NCBI GenBank assembly: GCA_963837365.1
Contig: CAWIMW010000001.1
Coordinates: forward strand, 1,178,001-1,242,000
Origin: CAWBXL01 sp963837365
GTDB taxonomy: Bacteria > Acidobacteriota > Terriglobia > Terriglobales > Acidobacteriaceae
Length of the DNA stretch: 64,000 nt
Direction: 5' to 3'
A program made the translations under genes and the position numbers. Within the stretch, counting starts at the first letter, position 1; each line of letters starts with the position of its first letter. This document shows positions 1 to 7,777 of the stretch, in pieces. A model generated the notes under the pieces. The model was not told the DNA's origin. It made no database searches and saw only the letters and a program-made list of their open reading frames with translations.

Positions 1-341
1 TTCTTGGGTCAGGGCACAACATCGCTCCCGAGCCGATTGAAGAGAAGGTGCTTCAGCATCTACCCGGCGCGCAACAAGTCGTTCTGGCAGGAAACGGTCG
101 CGGATATGTTTCAGCGATCATTACCGGCGGAGTTACGCACGAGCAGGCGCAGGCCGCTTTGGATGCGGTGAATCCTGGGCTTCCTCACTACAAACAGATC
201 AGGGCATTCCATATTCAGCCGGAAGCCTTTACGGTTGACAGCGGATTGATGACGGTAAACGGCAAATTGAAGCGGGATGCGATCACCGCGCGATTTAAGG
301 ACGAAATCGAAGAGATGTACAAGGTGAAGCAGGCATCGTAA
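1..341 (+). CDS. Acyl-AMP ligase / acyl-CoA synthetase, C-terminal end (5' truncated by window)
   Basis: The reading frame is open from base 3 to the stop at 339-341, so the gene begins before the window. About 112 residues are visible. They contain the late core motifs of the ANL (adenylate-forming) superfamily: a G-x-NIAPEPIE stretch at the start of the mobile C-terminal domain (A8 region) and NGKLKRDAI near the end, whose Lys corresponds to the catalytic A10 lysine. The family activates carboxylic acids as acyl-adenylates for transfer to CoA or to a carrier protein. The stop overlaps the start of the crotonase gene by one base, and an acyl carrier protein follows, so the acyl group could be loaded on that carrier. 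The substrate cannot be told from this fragment. Confidence 0.85.
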   Translation, partial: LGSGHNIAPEPIEEKVLQHLPGAQQVVLAGNGRGYVSAIITGGVTHEQAQAALDAVNPGLPHYKQIRAFHIQPEAFTVDSGLMTVNGKLKRDAITARFKDEIEEMYKVKQAS

Positions 342-1144
342 TGAATTCATTCCAGGGCAAAGCATTGTCGTGGGAACTGAAGGCGGGTGTGATCGAGCTT
401 GCCCTTCATCGCGAACCCTGCAATGAGATGGGTTCACTGGGGCTGGAGGAGATGGAGAAATTCGTCGAAGCCCTAGGAAGCTTGTGTCATCAAGCACATG
501 CTCTCATTCTATTCAGTGCCTTGAAATGCGGATTCTGCGCAGGAGCGGACCTAAGGGAGCTCTATCAGCGTTCTCAGGAAATGGAGAAAAGTGAGGCGAT
601 CAAGGGTGTCCGCCATTTCCTGGAACGTACCCACCGGGTAATGAATGCGCTTGATGTCGCCCCGTTGACCACGATTGCGGCAGTCCATGGAGTTTGTTTT
701 GGCGGCGGCTTCGAATTAGCCCTGGTTTGCGATCTGATCATTGCCGACAAGATGGCCCGCTTCTGTTTCCCCGAGTTGCGCCTGGGACTGGTCCCCGGAT
801 TCGGCGGAATCCCCCGCCTGAAACGGGACTTAGGCAATGGGGTGGTTCGCGATCTCTTGTTGACCGGAAGAAGCTTCAATGCCACCAAAGCCCAGCAGGT
901 GGGATTGGTCAGCCAGATGGTGGGTGAAGGGGAAGCCTTGCGCGTGGCCCGTGCCACCGCTACGCAGCTGGGGAAATTCGATCGCGCGACCGCAACCGCA
1001 GCTAAGAGATTCATCAAGCCGATTCCGTATGAAGAATTGAAAAAAGAGATCGATATTTTCTGCGAACTGTTCGCGCGACCGGCAGTTGAAGCGGGATTGC
1101 GTAAGTTTGTGGAGAGCACAGACGCGCAACCCTACTTACCCTGA
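341..1144 (+). CDS. Enoyl-CoA hydratase/isomerase (crotonase) family protein
   Basis: 267 residues, the usual length for a crotonase. The oxyanion-hole region CAGADL and the HGVCFGGGFELAL segment are present. Glu residues sit in FGGGFELA and in FPELRLGLVPGFGG, matching the two catalytic glutamates of enoyl-CoA hydratases, so hydratase/dehydratase chemistry is plausible. The start ATG overlaps the preceding ligase stop (TAATG), indicating translational coupling. An acyl carrier protein gene starts 31 bases downstream. The context suggests modification of an acyl chain on CoA or carrier protein rather than ordinary beta-oxidation, for which the usual thiolase and dehydrogenase neighbours are absent. 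Exact substrate unknown. Confidence 0.88.
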   Translation: MNSFQGKALSWELKAGVIELALHREPCNEMGSLGLEEMEKFVEALGSLCHQAHALILFSALKCGFCAGADLRELYQRSQEMEKSEAIKGVRHFLERTHRVMNALDVAPLTTIAAVHGVCFGGGFELALVCDLIIADKMARFCFPELRLGLVPGFGGIPRLKRDLGNGVVRDLLLTGRSFNATKAQQVGLVSQMVGEGEALRVARATATQLGKFDRATATAAKRFIKPIPYEELKKEIDIFCELFARPAVEAGLRKFVESTDAQPYLP

Positions 1145-1175
1145 AATCCATCTTTTTCGATATAAACTAGGAAAT

Positions 1176-1418
1176 ATGCGCACATCGGACCAGACACTCG
1201 AGGAGATACTGAATCTTGCGGCCTCACACTTCAAAGTGGGCCGCGAGAAATTGACTCCAGACGATGATTTTTTCAAGACCCTCGGGGTCGACAGCTTGCA
1301 AGCGCTCGACTTGCTGACGAAACTCGAACATCATTTTCATGTCGAGCTGCCTGACTATGAGATGCAAGGGGTTTCTGATTTTCGGACCCTGGCCGGCCGG
1401 ATTCAGTCGCGCTTGTAG
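1176..1418 (+). CDS. Acyl carrier protein
   Basis: 80 residues, typical carrier protein size. The GVDSLQALDLL motif places the phosphopantetheine attachment Ser at residue 40, followed by the acidic helix II expected for partner recognition. A longer upstream open frame exists, but the ATG at 1176 gives a canonical N-terminus and is preceded by a GGAAA-like ribosome site. It lies between a crotonase and an AMP ligase, so it is probably a dedicated carrier of this cluster and not the general fatty-acid AcpP, which normally sits with fabD/fabG/fabF. Confidence 0.93.
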   Translation: MRTSDQTLEEILNLAASHFKVGREKLTPDDDFFKTLGVDSLQALDLLTKLEHHFHVELPDYEMQGVSDFRTLAGRIQSRL

Positions 1419-1494
1419 GTTCCGGACGTTTGCATACAGGAATGAAAACCGGGGAGGAAGATATCAGTTGTCAGTTCTCGGTTCGCAGTTTTTA

Positions 1495-1531
1495 GTTGGT
1501 TTTCTCTGTGACTCTGTGTCTCTGTGGTGAA
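1495..1531 (+). repeat. Dispersed CTCTGTG-type intergenic repeat
   Basis: The short gap between the carrier protein and the next ligase contains a run built from CTCTGTG units ending in GTGGTGAAAT. A related tail (TCTCTCTGTGGTGAACT) occurs near 38345 just upstream of the ABC ATPase gene, and a diverged relative lies near 30950. It does not code for anything visible. From memory such strings are common between genes in acidobacterial genomes; their role is unknown to me. Confidence 0.5.
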
Positions 1532-1543
1532 ATAGTTCTTTGA

Positions 1544-3253
1544 ATGTTAGATCTTGACCAATACTCCTGCCTCGGTTCCGCACTGCGCGCCGCATTGGAC
1601 CGTTGGCCGAACGAAACCTGCTTAATTGAAGCCGACCGCGACCGGGAAAAGGTCCGGATGACCTATTCGGACTTCAAGGAAGTGGCCCTGCCCTTTGCCC
1701 GTGCGCTCCAGGACGCGGACTTTAAGCCCGCTGACCGCGCCGCCATCATCATGACCAATCAGTCGAAATGGCTGATTTCGGCGTATGCCGTTTTCTATGG
1801 TGGCGGAGTGCTGGTGCCGCTCGACTACAAGCTGACAGCAGCCGAACATTTGCAGCTCTTAGCGCATAGCAAGGCGCGTTTCCTGATTGTCGAATTTCAC
1901 ATCTGGCGCGCCATCATGCGAACCGATGGCTTCAAAGAACACAAAGTAGAGAAAGTACTGGTGACCGAAGCGCCTCCCAGCTCGGATTTGGGCGGGGCTT
2001 TTCGCTGGGAAGATTTCAAGCGCAAAGGGGAACCGTCCTTTATTTCCCGCAAGCGTGACGATGCCGCTGGCATCGTGTATTCGTCAGGGACCGGCGGACG
2101 GCCCAAGGGCTGCGTGCTGACCCACGAAAATTATCTGGAACAGTGCAAGTCACTGACCGCCTGGTATCCGTTCTGGCCGGGGGTGCGGTATCTGAGCATT
2201 CTTCCCACCAATCACGCCATTGATTTTATGGTGGGTTTCATCGGGCCGTTTGTGTGCGGCGCCTGCGTGGTGCATCTGCGCACGTTGCGTCCGGAGTTTG
2301 TGCGGGATGCGATGATTCGCTATCGCATTACCTACATGGCGTTGGTGCCGATGGTGCTGAAGAATCTGGAGCGCGGATTAAAGGCCAAGTTTGACGAGCT
2401 TTCCACCCTCAAGCGGTTCATGCTGAAGCGCATGATTGGAATCAACAGGCGGTTGACCCGCAAGCAGCCCAACGTGGAGAAGAGCCGCAAACTTCTGCCG
2501 CAGGTGCATCAAGCCTTCGGAGGCGAACTCCTGGCCATGTTCACCGGCGGCGCGTTCATGGAGCCTTCGACCCTGCAATTCTTTTATGATCTGGGGATCC
2601 CGGTGGCCAACGGATATGGCTTGACCGAAGCTGGAACTGTCTTGACGGTGAATGATCTAAAGCCATTTCGCGCCGACACGGTAGGCAAACCTTTGCCGGG
2701 CGTCGACTTGCGTTTACTGAACCCCGACTCCGAAGGCATCGGAGAGGTGGCTGCGCACAGCAAGACGGTAATGTCACATTATCTGGATGATCCGGAGTTG
2801 AGCGCGGAGACTATCGTTGATGGATGGTTGCTCACCGGCGATCTTGGACGTTTTGACGACGACGGACACCTGCAACTTTTTGGGCGCAAGAAGAACATGA
2901 TCGTCACCGAAGGCGGGAAAAACATTTATCCCGAGGACATTGAAGCCGCCTTCGACGGTTTGCCGGTCAAAGAATTTTGTGTCTTCGCCGCCAATTACGT
3001 GTGGAAGGCGAAGACCTTGGGCAAGGAGATGCTGGTGCTGGTTTTGCGCCTGGAGCAGAACCAGGAATTCAGCCATGAACTGGAACAGGAAATCCAGGAA
3101 CGCAATCGGCGTCTGCCGGATTTCAAGCGCGTGGGCGGGTATTTGATCTGGGAGCGTGATTTCCCCCGTACAGCTTCGATGAAGATCAAGCGCACGATCC
3201 TTGCTGAAGAGATCGGCAAAGCGAAAGAGCGGTCGGCGGTAAAGTCCCTGTGA
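1544..3253 (+). CDS. AMP-dependent acyl-CoA synthetase / acyl-ACP ligase
   Basis: Full-length ANL enzyme of 569 residues. The phosphate-binding motif A3 is YSSGTGGRPKGC at residues 179-190. GYGLTEAGTV (A5), GWLLTGDLGRFDDDGHL (A7) and GRKKNMIVTEGGKNIYPEDIE-type A8 follow in order, and a Lys in SMKIKRT near the C-terminus fits A10. The family forms an acyl-adenylate from a fatty or other carboxylic acid and transfers it to a thiol. It is the second such ligase in the cluster, next to a carrier protein. Its stop overlaps the GTG start of the kinase-like gene, so the two are co-translated. Chain-length preference is not visible. Confidence 0.92.
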   Translation: MLDLDQYSCLGSALRAALDRWPNETCLIEADRDREKVRMTYSDFKEVALPFARALQDADFKPADRAAIIMTNQSKWLISAYAVFYGGGVLVPLDYKLTAAEHLQLLAHSKARFLIVEFHIWRAIMRTDGFKEHKVEKVLVTEAPPSSDLGGAFRWEDFKRKGEPSFISRKRDDAAGIVYSSGTGGRPKGCVLTHENYLEQCKSLTAWYPFWPGVRYLSILPTNHAIDFMVGFIGPFVCGACVVHLRTLRPEFVRDAMIRYRITYMALVPMVLKNLERGLKAKFDELSTLKRFMLKRMIGINRRLTRKQPNVEKSRKLLPQVHQAFGGELLAMFTGGAFMEPSTLQFFYDLGIPVANGYGLTEAGTVLTVNDLKPFRADTVGKPLPGVDLRLLNPDSEGIGEVAAHSKTVMSHYLDDPELSAETIVDGWLLTGDLGRFDDDGHLQLFGRKKNMIVTEGGKNIYPEDIEAAFDGLPVKEFCVFAANYVWKAKTLGKEMLVLVLRLEQNQEFSHELEQEIQERNRRLPDFKRVGGYLIWERDFPRTASMKIKRTILAEEIGKAKERSAVKSL

Positions 3254-4152
3254 ACGAAAAGTTTCTCGCCATTGTGAATCCCGCCGCGGGTGGCGGACGC
3301 TGCCGCAAGCTGGTCGGGCCGGCGCTGGATAAATTGCGCAGCGGCGGCATCAAGCTCGAGGTCGCGGAAACTGCTGCGGCCGGCGACGGCATCTCCATTG
3401 CCCGTGACGCTTATGCCACGGGATACCGCAAGTTCGTCGCTGTCGGCGGCGATGGTACTTCCTACGAAGTGATCAACGGATTGTTCCCCGAAGCGCAGGT
3501 AGGCGATCGTCCCAGCCTCGCATTCCTTCCATTGGGGACGGGCAATTCATTTCTACGCGACTTCACCGACCAAGGGGTTGAATACGCTCTTGATGCATTG
3601 CTGAAAGGGAAGTCGCAACCCTGCGATGTTTTGCGTCTCCGCCACAAAGATGGCGTGCTTCATTACATTAATTTGCTGAGCATGGGGTTTTCGGCAGACG
3701 TGGCGACATTGCGCGCTCGCCGTTTCAGTGGCTGGGGAGAATTTGGATATCAGACTTCGATCTTCATCTGCCTGGCAAGATTCAGGCGTCGGCCATTCCC
3801 ATTGCAGGTGGATGGCGAAGACAATATTGACCGCCGGCCCTGCCTGTTTCTGACTTTCAGCAACAGCAAATTTACCGGCGGCACCATGATGATTGCTCCT
3901 AGGGCTGAGGTAAACGATGGGTTGGTCGAATTCGTCCGCTGGGGGCCGATTGGACGTGTGGGACTGATTCGCAACTTGCCCACTTTGTATGACGGCACGC
4001 ACATCCACCATCCCCTGGCGGAAGCGCGCTCGGCGAAACGAATTGACTTTCATCTGGATGCGCCCGTCGATGTGATGGTGGATGGAGAAGTTCTCACCCT
4101 TCACTGTCAGACGCTCGATGTATTGCCATCCGCGATTAACGTCGTGGTATAA
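3250..4152 (+). CDS. Diacylglycerol kinase-like lipid kinase (DAGK catalytic domain)
   Basis: 300 residues with the NAD-kinase/diacylglycerol-kinase fold signature: VNPAAGGGR at the N-terminus, the nucleotide-binding GGDGT at 66-70 followed by YEVINGL, and LPLGTGNSF. The C-terminal half has the VMVDGE motif typical of the YegS/DgkB group. Members phosphorylate diacylglycerol or related lipids. It starts at GTG 3250 inside the stop of the ligase gene (GTGA overlap). Together with two acyl ligases, a crotonase and a carrier protein it suggests synthesis or remodelling of a specialised lipid; the lipid is not identifiable here. Confidence 0.88.
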   Translation: MNEKFLAIVNPAAGGGRCRKLVGPALDKLRSGGIKLEVAETAAAGDGISIARDAYATGYRKFVAVGGDGTSYEVINGLFPEAQVGDRPSLAFLPLGTGNSFLRDFTDQGVEYALDALLKGKSQPCDVLRLRHKDGVLHYINLLSMGFSADVATLRARRFSGWGEFGYQTSIFICLARFRRRPFPLQVDGEDNIDRRPCLFLTFSNSKFTGGTMMIAPRAEVNDGLVEFVRWGPIGRVGLIRNLPTLYDGTHIHHPLAEARSAKRIDFHLDAPVDVMVDGEVLTLHCQTLDVLPSAINVVV

Positions 4153-4160
4153 GACTGCTC

Positions 4161-4550
4161 ATGCCGAAACCATCCGCCAATCTGGAGGGCGCCAGGCCTG
4201 TCATTGCATCCATGCTGATTGGGCTGGCCGCCTGCCTTCTTTTCATTCCCGCCTGCAAAGGCAAAGAGTCCCACGATTCTTTTGCCAAATGCCTCACCGC
4301 GAAACAGGTCACCATGTATGGCCTCTACTGGTGCGAACATTGCGCCGAGCAGAAGGAGATGTTTGGCCCATCATTTCAGTATGTGCATTACGTAGAGTGC
4401 GGCATCAAAGGATCGAGGGCTGAGACGCCTGCCTGTATTGAGGCTGGGGTCAAGAACTTTCCTGCCTGGAAATTCCCGGACGGCTCAATCGTGGAAGGCG
4501 TCAGGCCGCTGGCTTACCTGAGTGAAAAATCCGGGTGCAGCCTGCAATGA
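4161..4550 (+). CDS. Thioredoxin-fold lipoprotein with WCEHC motif
   Basis: 129 residues. A hydrophobic N-terminal segment ends in IPAC (Cys32), a plausible lipobox, so the protein is probably tethered on the periplasmic side. The active-site-like motif WCEHC (Cys58, Cys61) follows a short beta strand, as in thioredoxins, and a cis-Pro-like NFPAWKFPDG follows later. The next gene, overlapping by four bases, is a VKOR protein. In VKOR systems the membrane quinone-linked enzyme reoxidises a thioredoxin-like partner that makes disulfides in exported proteins, so this is probably the soluble-domain partner. Confidence 0.85.
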   Translation: MPKPSANLEGARPVIASMLIGLAACLLFIPACKGKESHDSFAKCLTAKQVTMYGLYWCEHCAEQKEMFGPSFQYVHYVECGIKGSRAETPACIEAGVKNFPAWKFPDGSIVEGVRPLAYLSEKSGCSLQ

Positions 4551-4984
4551 CAGCGGGCCCGCGCTGGATTCTGAACGCCATCATGTTCCTGGCGGTGGCT
4601 GGTATTGCAGTATCATCCATTTCCCTGTACCACCATTACGGTACATCGGATTCCTCCTTCTGCGACTTCGGGGGAAATCTCAACTGTGACATCGTGAACC
4701 GCAGCATCTACTCGCAAATCTTTGGTATTCCCGTGGCATTGATTGGAATTCTGGGATATGTGGGACTCCTGGCGTTAGCCCAACTCTGCCGGAAAAAAGC
4801 GGAAGGAAGAACGTTTTTGCTGGTAGCAGCATTGGCCGGTTTAGGATTTGCCCTGCGCCTCACCTACATTGAAGGGTTTATTCTGGCGGCATGGTGCATA
4901 TTGTGCCTCTCTTCCCTGGCCATCATTTCTCTCATTACAATTTTGGCGGCAGCGTTCACTGCCACCTCCAACCGACGCAATTGA
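4547..4984 (+). CDS. Vitamin K epoxide reductase (VKOR) family membrane protein
   Basis: 145 residues from ATG 4547; a GTG four codons upstream is also open, but the ATGA overlap with the thioredoxin stop favours ATG. About four transmembrane segments. The family cysteines are all present: Cys39 and Cys47 in the periplasmic loop (FCDFGGNLNCDIVNRS) and the quinone-proximal CxxC (Cys117, Cys120 in AAWCILC), plus the conserved YSQIFGIPVALIGI segment. VKOR homologues replace DsbB in several phyla including acidobacteria, transferring electrons from a thioredoxin-like oxidase to quinone. The adjacent lipoprotein is its likely substrate. Confidence 0.92.
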   Translation: MTAGPRWILNAIMFLAVAGIAVSSISLYHHYGTSDSSFCDFGGNLNCDIVNRSIYSQIFGIPVALIGILGYVGLLALAQLCRKKAEGRTFLLVAALAGLGFALRLTYIEGFILAAWCILCLSSLAIISLITILAAAFTATSNRRN

Positions 4985-5036
4985 TCCTGTTAAAATCTCA
5001 TTCCTGACAAATTCCGATTTGGTAAGGGGAAAAGCA

Positions 5037-5900
5037 ATGTCTCTGGAAGCGGCTGGAACCGTGAAACTGGGCGGTGATCTCACCGTCTGCCGATTGGGTT
5101 ATGGAGCCATGCGCCTGACGGGCGATGGCATCTGGGGCCCGCCAAAAGACCGCGCTGAAGCCATCCGCGTTCTCCGCCGCGCGGTGGAATTGGGCGTCCA
5201 TTTCATTGATACCGCCGATTCGTATGGCCCTTACGTCAACGAGGAAATAATCGCAGAGGCCTTGCATCCCTATCCCGAGGGCCTGGTGATCGCAACCAAA
5301 GCCGGTTGGACCCGCGGCGGTCCGGGCATGTGGGGACACAACGCCACCCCGCCCTATCTGAAGCAGTGTGTTGAAGGCAGTCTGAAGCGGCTCAAGCTTG
5401 AGCGCATTGACCTGTTCCAACTCCATATTCCAGATCCGATGGTTTCGATTGAAGATTCCCTGAAGGCCCTGACGGACATGCAGAAGCAGGGAAAAATCCG
5501 CCACATTGGCCTGTCGAACGTCACGAAAGAACACATCGAGCGTGCCCGCAAAGTCTGCCCGATTGTTTCCGTGCAGAACCGCTACAGCTTTGCCGACCGC
5601 GAGTGGGACTATGTGGTGGAATATTGCGAAAAGAATGACATGGTGTTCCTTCCCTGGTTCCCGCTGGCCGCCGGGCAGGCGGGCATGGATAGCGTCCACA
5701 AAGTAGCCAGAGCGCACAACGCGTCTTCAATGCAGGTTGCGCTGGCGTGGTTGTTGCAGCGCTCGCCTAAGATTCTGACAATTCCGGGGACCTCGTCAGT
5801 AAAACACCTGAACGAAAATCTGGGAGCTCCAGAGCTGCGCTTGTCAAAAGATGAATACGATGAGATGGCCAAGGTGCAGGAACTGACCTTCTCCCGCTAG
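5037..5900 (+). CDS. Aldo/keto reductase
   Basis: 287 residues from ATG 5037, chosen because AAGGGGA lies six bases before it and because the N-terminus then matches the family; the open frame extends upstream into VKOR. The catalytic tetrad is recognisable: Asp and Tyr in FIDTADSYGP, Lys in ATKAGW, and His in QLHIPD. The C-terminal NADPH-binding part contains IPGTSSVKHLNENL. It most resembles the oxidoreductase group of short AKRs that act on small aldehydes or ketones. The substrate is not predictable. It faces the helicase gene convergently, with a strong hairpin between them. Confidence 0.9.
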   Translation: MSLEAAGTVKLGGDLTVCRLGYGAMRLTGDGIWGPPKDRAEAIRVLRRAVELGVHFIDTADSYGPYVNEEIIAEALHPYPEGLVIATKAGWTRGGPGMWGHNATPPYLKQCVEGSLKRLKLERIDLFQLHIPDPMVSIEDSLKALTDMQKQGKIRHIGLSNVTKEHIERARKVCPIVSVQNRYSFADREWDYVVEYCEKNDMVFLPWFPLAAGQAGMDSVHKVARAHNASSMQVALAWLLQRSPKILTIPGTSSVKHLNENLGAPELRLSKDEYDEMAKVQELTFSR

Positions 5901-5920
5901 TGGCATTGGCCTGCAATTAG

Positions 5921-5946
5921 TGCGAAAGGGGGGACTCGCTCCCCCC
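5921..5946 (+). terminator. Bidirectional hairpin that also copies the tRNA-Leu 3' end
   Basis: An 8-bp perfect stem (AGGGGGGA / TCCCCCCT, loop CTCGC) sits between the convergent aldo/keto reductase and helicase genes and is well placed to terminate both. The 18 bases at 5921-5938 (TGCGAAAGGGGGGACTCG) are identical, in the same orientation, to 25431-25448, which is the 3' end of the tRNA-Leu gene (discriminator base, acceptor strand, T arm). It may therefore be a displaced tRNA 3' end at the edge of an integrated element rather than only a terminator. There is no T-run after the stem. Confidence 0.6.
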
Positions 5947-5956
5947 TAAGTTCCGG

Positions 5957-7153
5957 CTATACAAAAACCTCGCCCGGCAACGCCGTCAAGGTCCGTGAAG
6001 CGAGTGTGTTTTGCACCACCCGCTTGGGCTGATCTTCTGCGGATGCGTCCAGTTGCTTGCGCTCGATGCGCAGCTTCAGAGTACGTTCGATCTGCCGCAG
6101 TTCCATTACTTCCGCGCCGGCCACCAGCGATGAAGCGTGACCTTGCGATCCGGCCCGGCCAGTGCGTCCCACGCGGTGAATGAAATCTTCCGCCATCTTG
6201 GGCAGGTCGTAGTTAATCACGTGGGCGACGTCGTCCACGTGCAAGCCACGCGAAGCGATGTCAGTCGCGACCAGCACCTGGAAGTGGCCTTCCTGGAAGC
6301 CGCTCAGAGCTTTGTTTCGCTGCGACTGGGAGCGGTCACCGTGGATCATGGCAGCATTAAACCCGTCGCGTGCCAGCGATTTGGCGATTCGTTCCGCGCC
6401 CCGCTTGGTGCGGGCGAAGACCAGGGTCTGGCCGGTTTCCGCGTAGAGCAACTGCCGCAGCGCGTCCATTTTTCCCTCTGGGCGCACTTCGTACGCCGTG
6501 AGCCCCACACTTTCCGCCGGCTTCAGCACCGAGCCCAACGCCACTCGAACCGGGTTGCGCATGTATTCATGCACCAGGTTGGCGACGGACTGTTCCATGG
6601 TTGCTGAGAAACACAGCGTCTGGCGTTGTTGAGGAAGTCTCGCCACGATACGCCGGATGGCGGGCAGAAATCCCATGTCCAACATACGGTCGGCTTCGTC
6701 CAGCACCAAAATCTTGATCTGGCGTACGTCCGCCAGCTTGCGATCGAGAAAGTCCTGCAATCGCCCCGGAGTGGCGATAATCAGCCCGGCCCCAGCGCGG
6801 AGATGTTGGATTTGCGTTTTCTCCGCCACTCCGCCAATTACAAGCGCTGCTTTCGGCATGGCGCGGTCGCGCAGTTGTTCGTATTGCTCATGGACTTGCA
6901 TGGCCAGCTCGCGCGTCGGTAGCAGGACCAGCGCGTTCGCCTGGCGTGCCGGAGCGCGCCGCAGCATTTCAATCAGCGGTAGCAGGAATGCCAGTGTCTT
7001 GCCGGTCCCCGTCTGCGCTGTGCCGATTACGTCTTTGCCTTCAAGGGCAGGAGGAATGGCTTTCTCCTGGATGGGGGTCAAGGTTGTGAATTGAGCTGCC
7101 GCCAACCTCTGCTGCAAGGCAGCAGACAAGGGCAGTTCTGTAAATGTAGTCAT
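5957..7153 (-). CDS. DEAD-box RNA helicase (RhlE-like)
   Basis: 398 residues with helicase motifs in order: Q motif (FTTLTPIQEKAI), Walker A AQTGTGKT at 46-53, DEAD, SAT, and HRVGRTGRAG of motif VI. The short C-terminal extension lacks an RNA-recognition domain, which fits the RhlE/compact DEAD-box group active in ribosome assembly and RNA turnover, often cold-induced. A leader of roughly 180 nt lies between a promoter-like TGCTATACT and the start codon, consistent with post-transcriptional control. It is the last gene before the convergent hairpin at 5921. Confidence 0.93.
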   Translation of the reverse strand: MTTFTELPLSAALQQRLAAAQFTTLTPIQEKAIPPALEGKDVIGTAQTGTGKTLAFLLPLIEMLRRAPARQANALVLLPTRELAMQVHEQYEQLRDRAMPKAALVIGGVAEKTQIQHLRAGAGLIIATPGRLQDFLDRKLADVRQIKILVLDEADRMLDMGFLPAIRRIVARLPQQRQTLCFSATMEQSVANLVHEYMRNPVRVALGSVLKPAESVGLTAYEVRPEGKMDALRQLLYAETGQTLVFARTKRGAERIAKSLARDGFNAAMIHGDRSQSQRNKALSGFQEGHFQVLVATDIASRGLHVDDVAHVINYDLPKMAEDFIHRVGRTGRAGSQGHASSLVAGAEVMELRQIERTLKLRIERKQLDASAEDQPKRVVQNTLASRTLTALPGEVFV

Positions 7154-7340
7154 TCGATTTTTGTTTCTTTCTGGAGGGGCCTGTCGTCACACACTCGGAC
7201 ACACGTCGGAGTTCCCACGCCGCTCACGTTCAATTTAGATTTGGCGCTGAATAAAACGGCGGGCAGGAAAGGCGGAGATGAAACTGGTCCAACTGAAGAC
7301 CACCGCGAAAACAAGCAAACCGTGCAAAAGCGTCATAAAG

Positions 7341-7349
7341 AGTATAGCA
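7341..7349 (-). promoter_or_regulatory. Extended -10 promoter candidate for the helicase gene
   Basis: On the minus strand the sequence reads TGCTATACT, an extended -10 element, about 190 bases before the helicase start. No convincing -35 hexamer is present at 16-18 bases. If used, it gives a long 5' untranslated leader. Confidence 0.35.
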
Positions 7350-7379
7350 GAAGCCAGTTTAGATACCGGGCAATGAACC

Positions 7380-7592
7380 TCAAAGCGCACCCCGGCTGCC
7401 CAACTTCATGGGGTCGGCAAAGCGTATCTGGGAGAGATGTAATTCCTTGGCGTGCTGATTGATGGCGGCTGCCGCCTGGGTCCGGCGGTTGCCCTTGGTG
7501 TGATCGAAATCAAGCGTGCCAACACTGTGTTCGCAGAAAACGCACTTGAACCTGATCCCGCCATTCAACGGCTTAGTGGTGTAATAGCGCAC
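7380..7592 (-). CDS. Small putative zinc-finger protein
   Basis: 70 residues from a GTG at 7592; an in-frame stop six bases before it leaves little choice. The middle reads FKCVFCEHSVGTLDFDH and later NQHAKELH, a Cx2C followed by spaced histidines, which resembles a treble-clef or C2H2-like zinc site. The composition (basic, polar, few hydrophobics) fits a small nucleic-acid-binding protein. Possible SD AAAGGA is rather distant (about 12 bases). It lies alone between the helicase leader and the efflux operon, same strand. No family name can be given with confidence. Confidence 0.45.
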   Translation of the reverse strand: MRYYTTKPLNGGIRFKCVFCEHSVGTLDFDHTKGNRRTQAAAAINQHAKELHLSQIRFADPMKLGSRGAL

Positions 7593-7670
7593 AGCTTATT
7601 GTAGTCCTTTTGCAGTGTGCGGTGGTTGGGCATGAGGTGTTGGTCTTTCGGGTGCCCAATGAGTTCAGTT

Positions 7671-7700
7671 GGTCAATGCGTATAATGGCGATTTTTCGCC
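7671..7700 (+). repeat. Dispersed ~30-bp repeat, diverged copy A
   Basis: GGTCAATGCGTATAATGGCG followed by ATTTTTCGCC resembles the copies at 14985, 20656, 22281 and (inverted) 43281, whose shared core is CAATGAGTGTAATGGCGATG. It lies in the roughly 180-bp gap between the small zinc-finger gene and the end of the efflux operon; nothing else is evident in that gap. Confidence 0.45.
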
Positions 7701-7777
7701 AACTGACAGATGGTTTCCGGATTGCCGCCATTCGGGAATTAATGGCGATAAGGGCGTTTCTCGGCGCTGGATCCACT

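Noticed and set aside
4848..5036. Upstream extension of the aldo/keto reductase frame
   Set aside because: It overlaps the VKOR gene, and the ATG at 5037 has a good SD and the family N-terminus.
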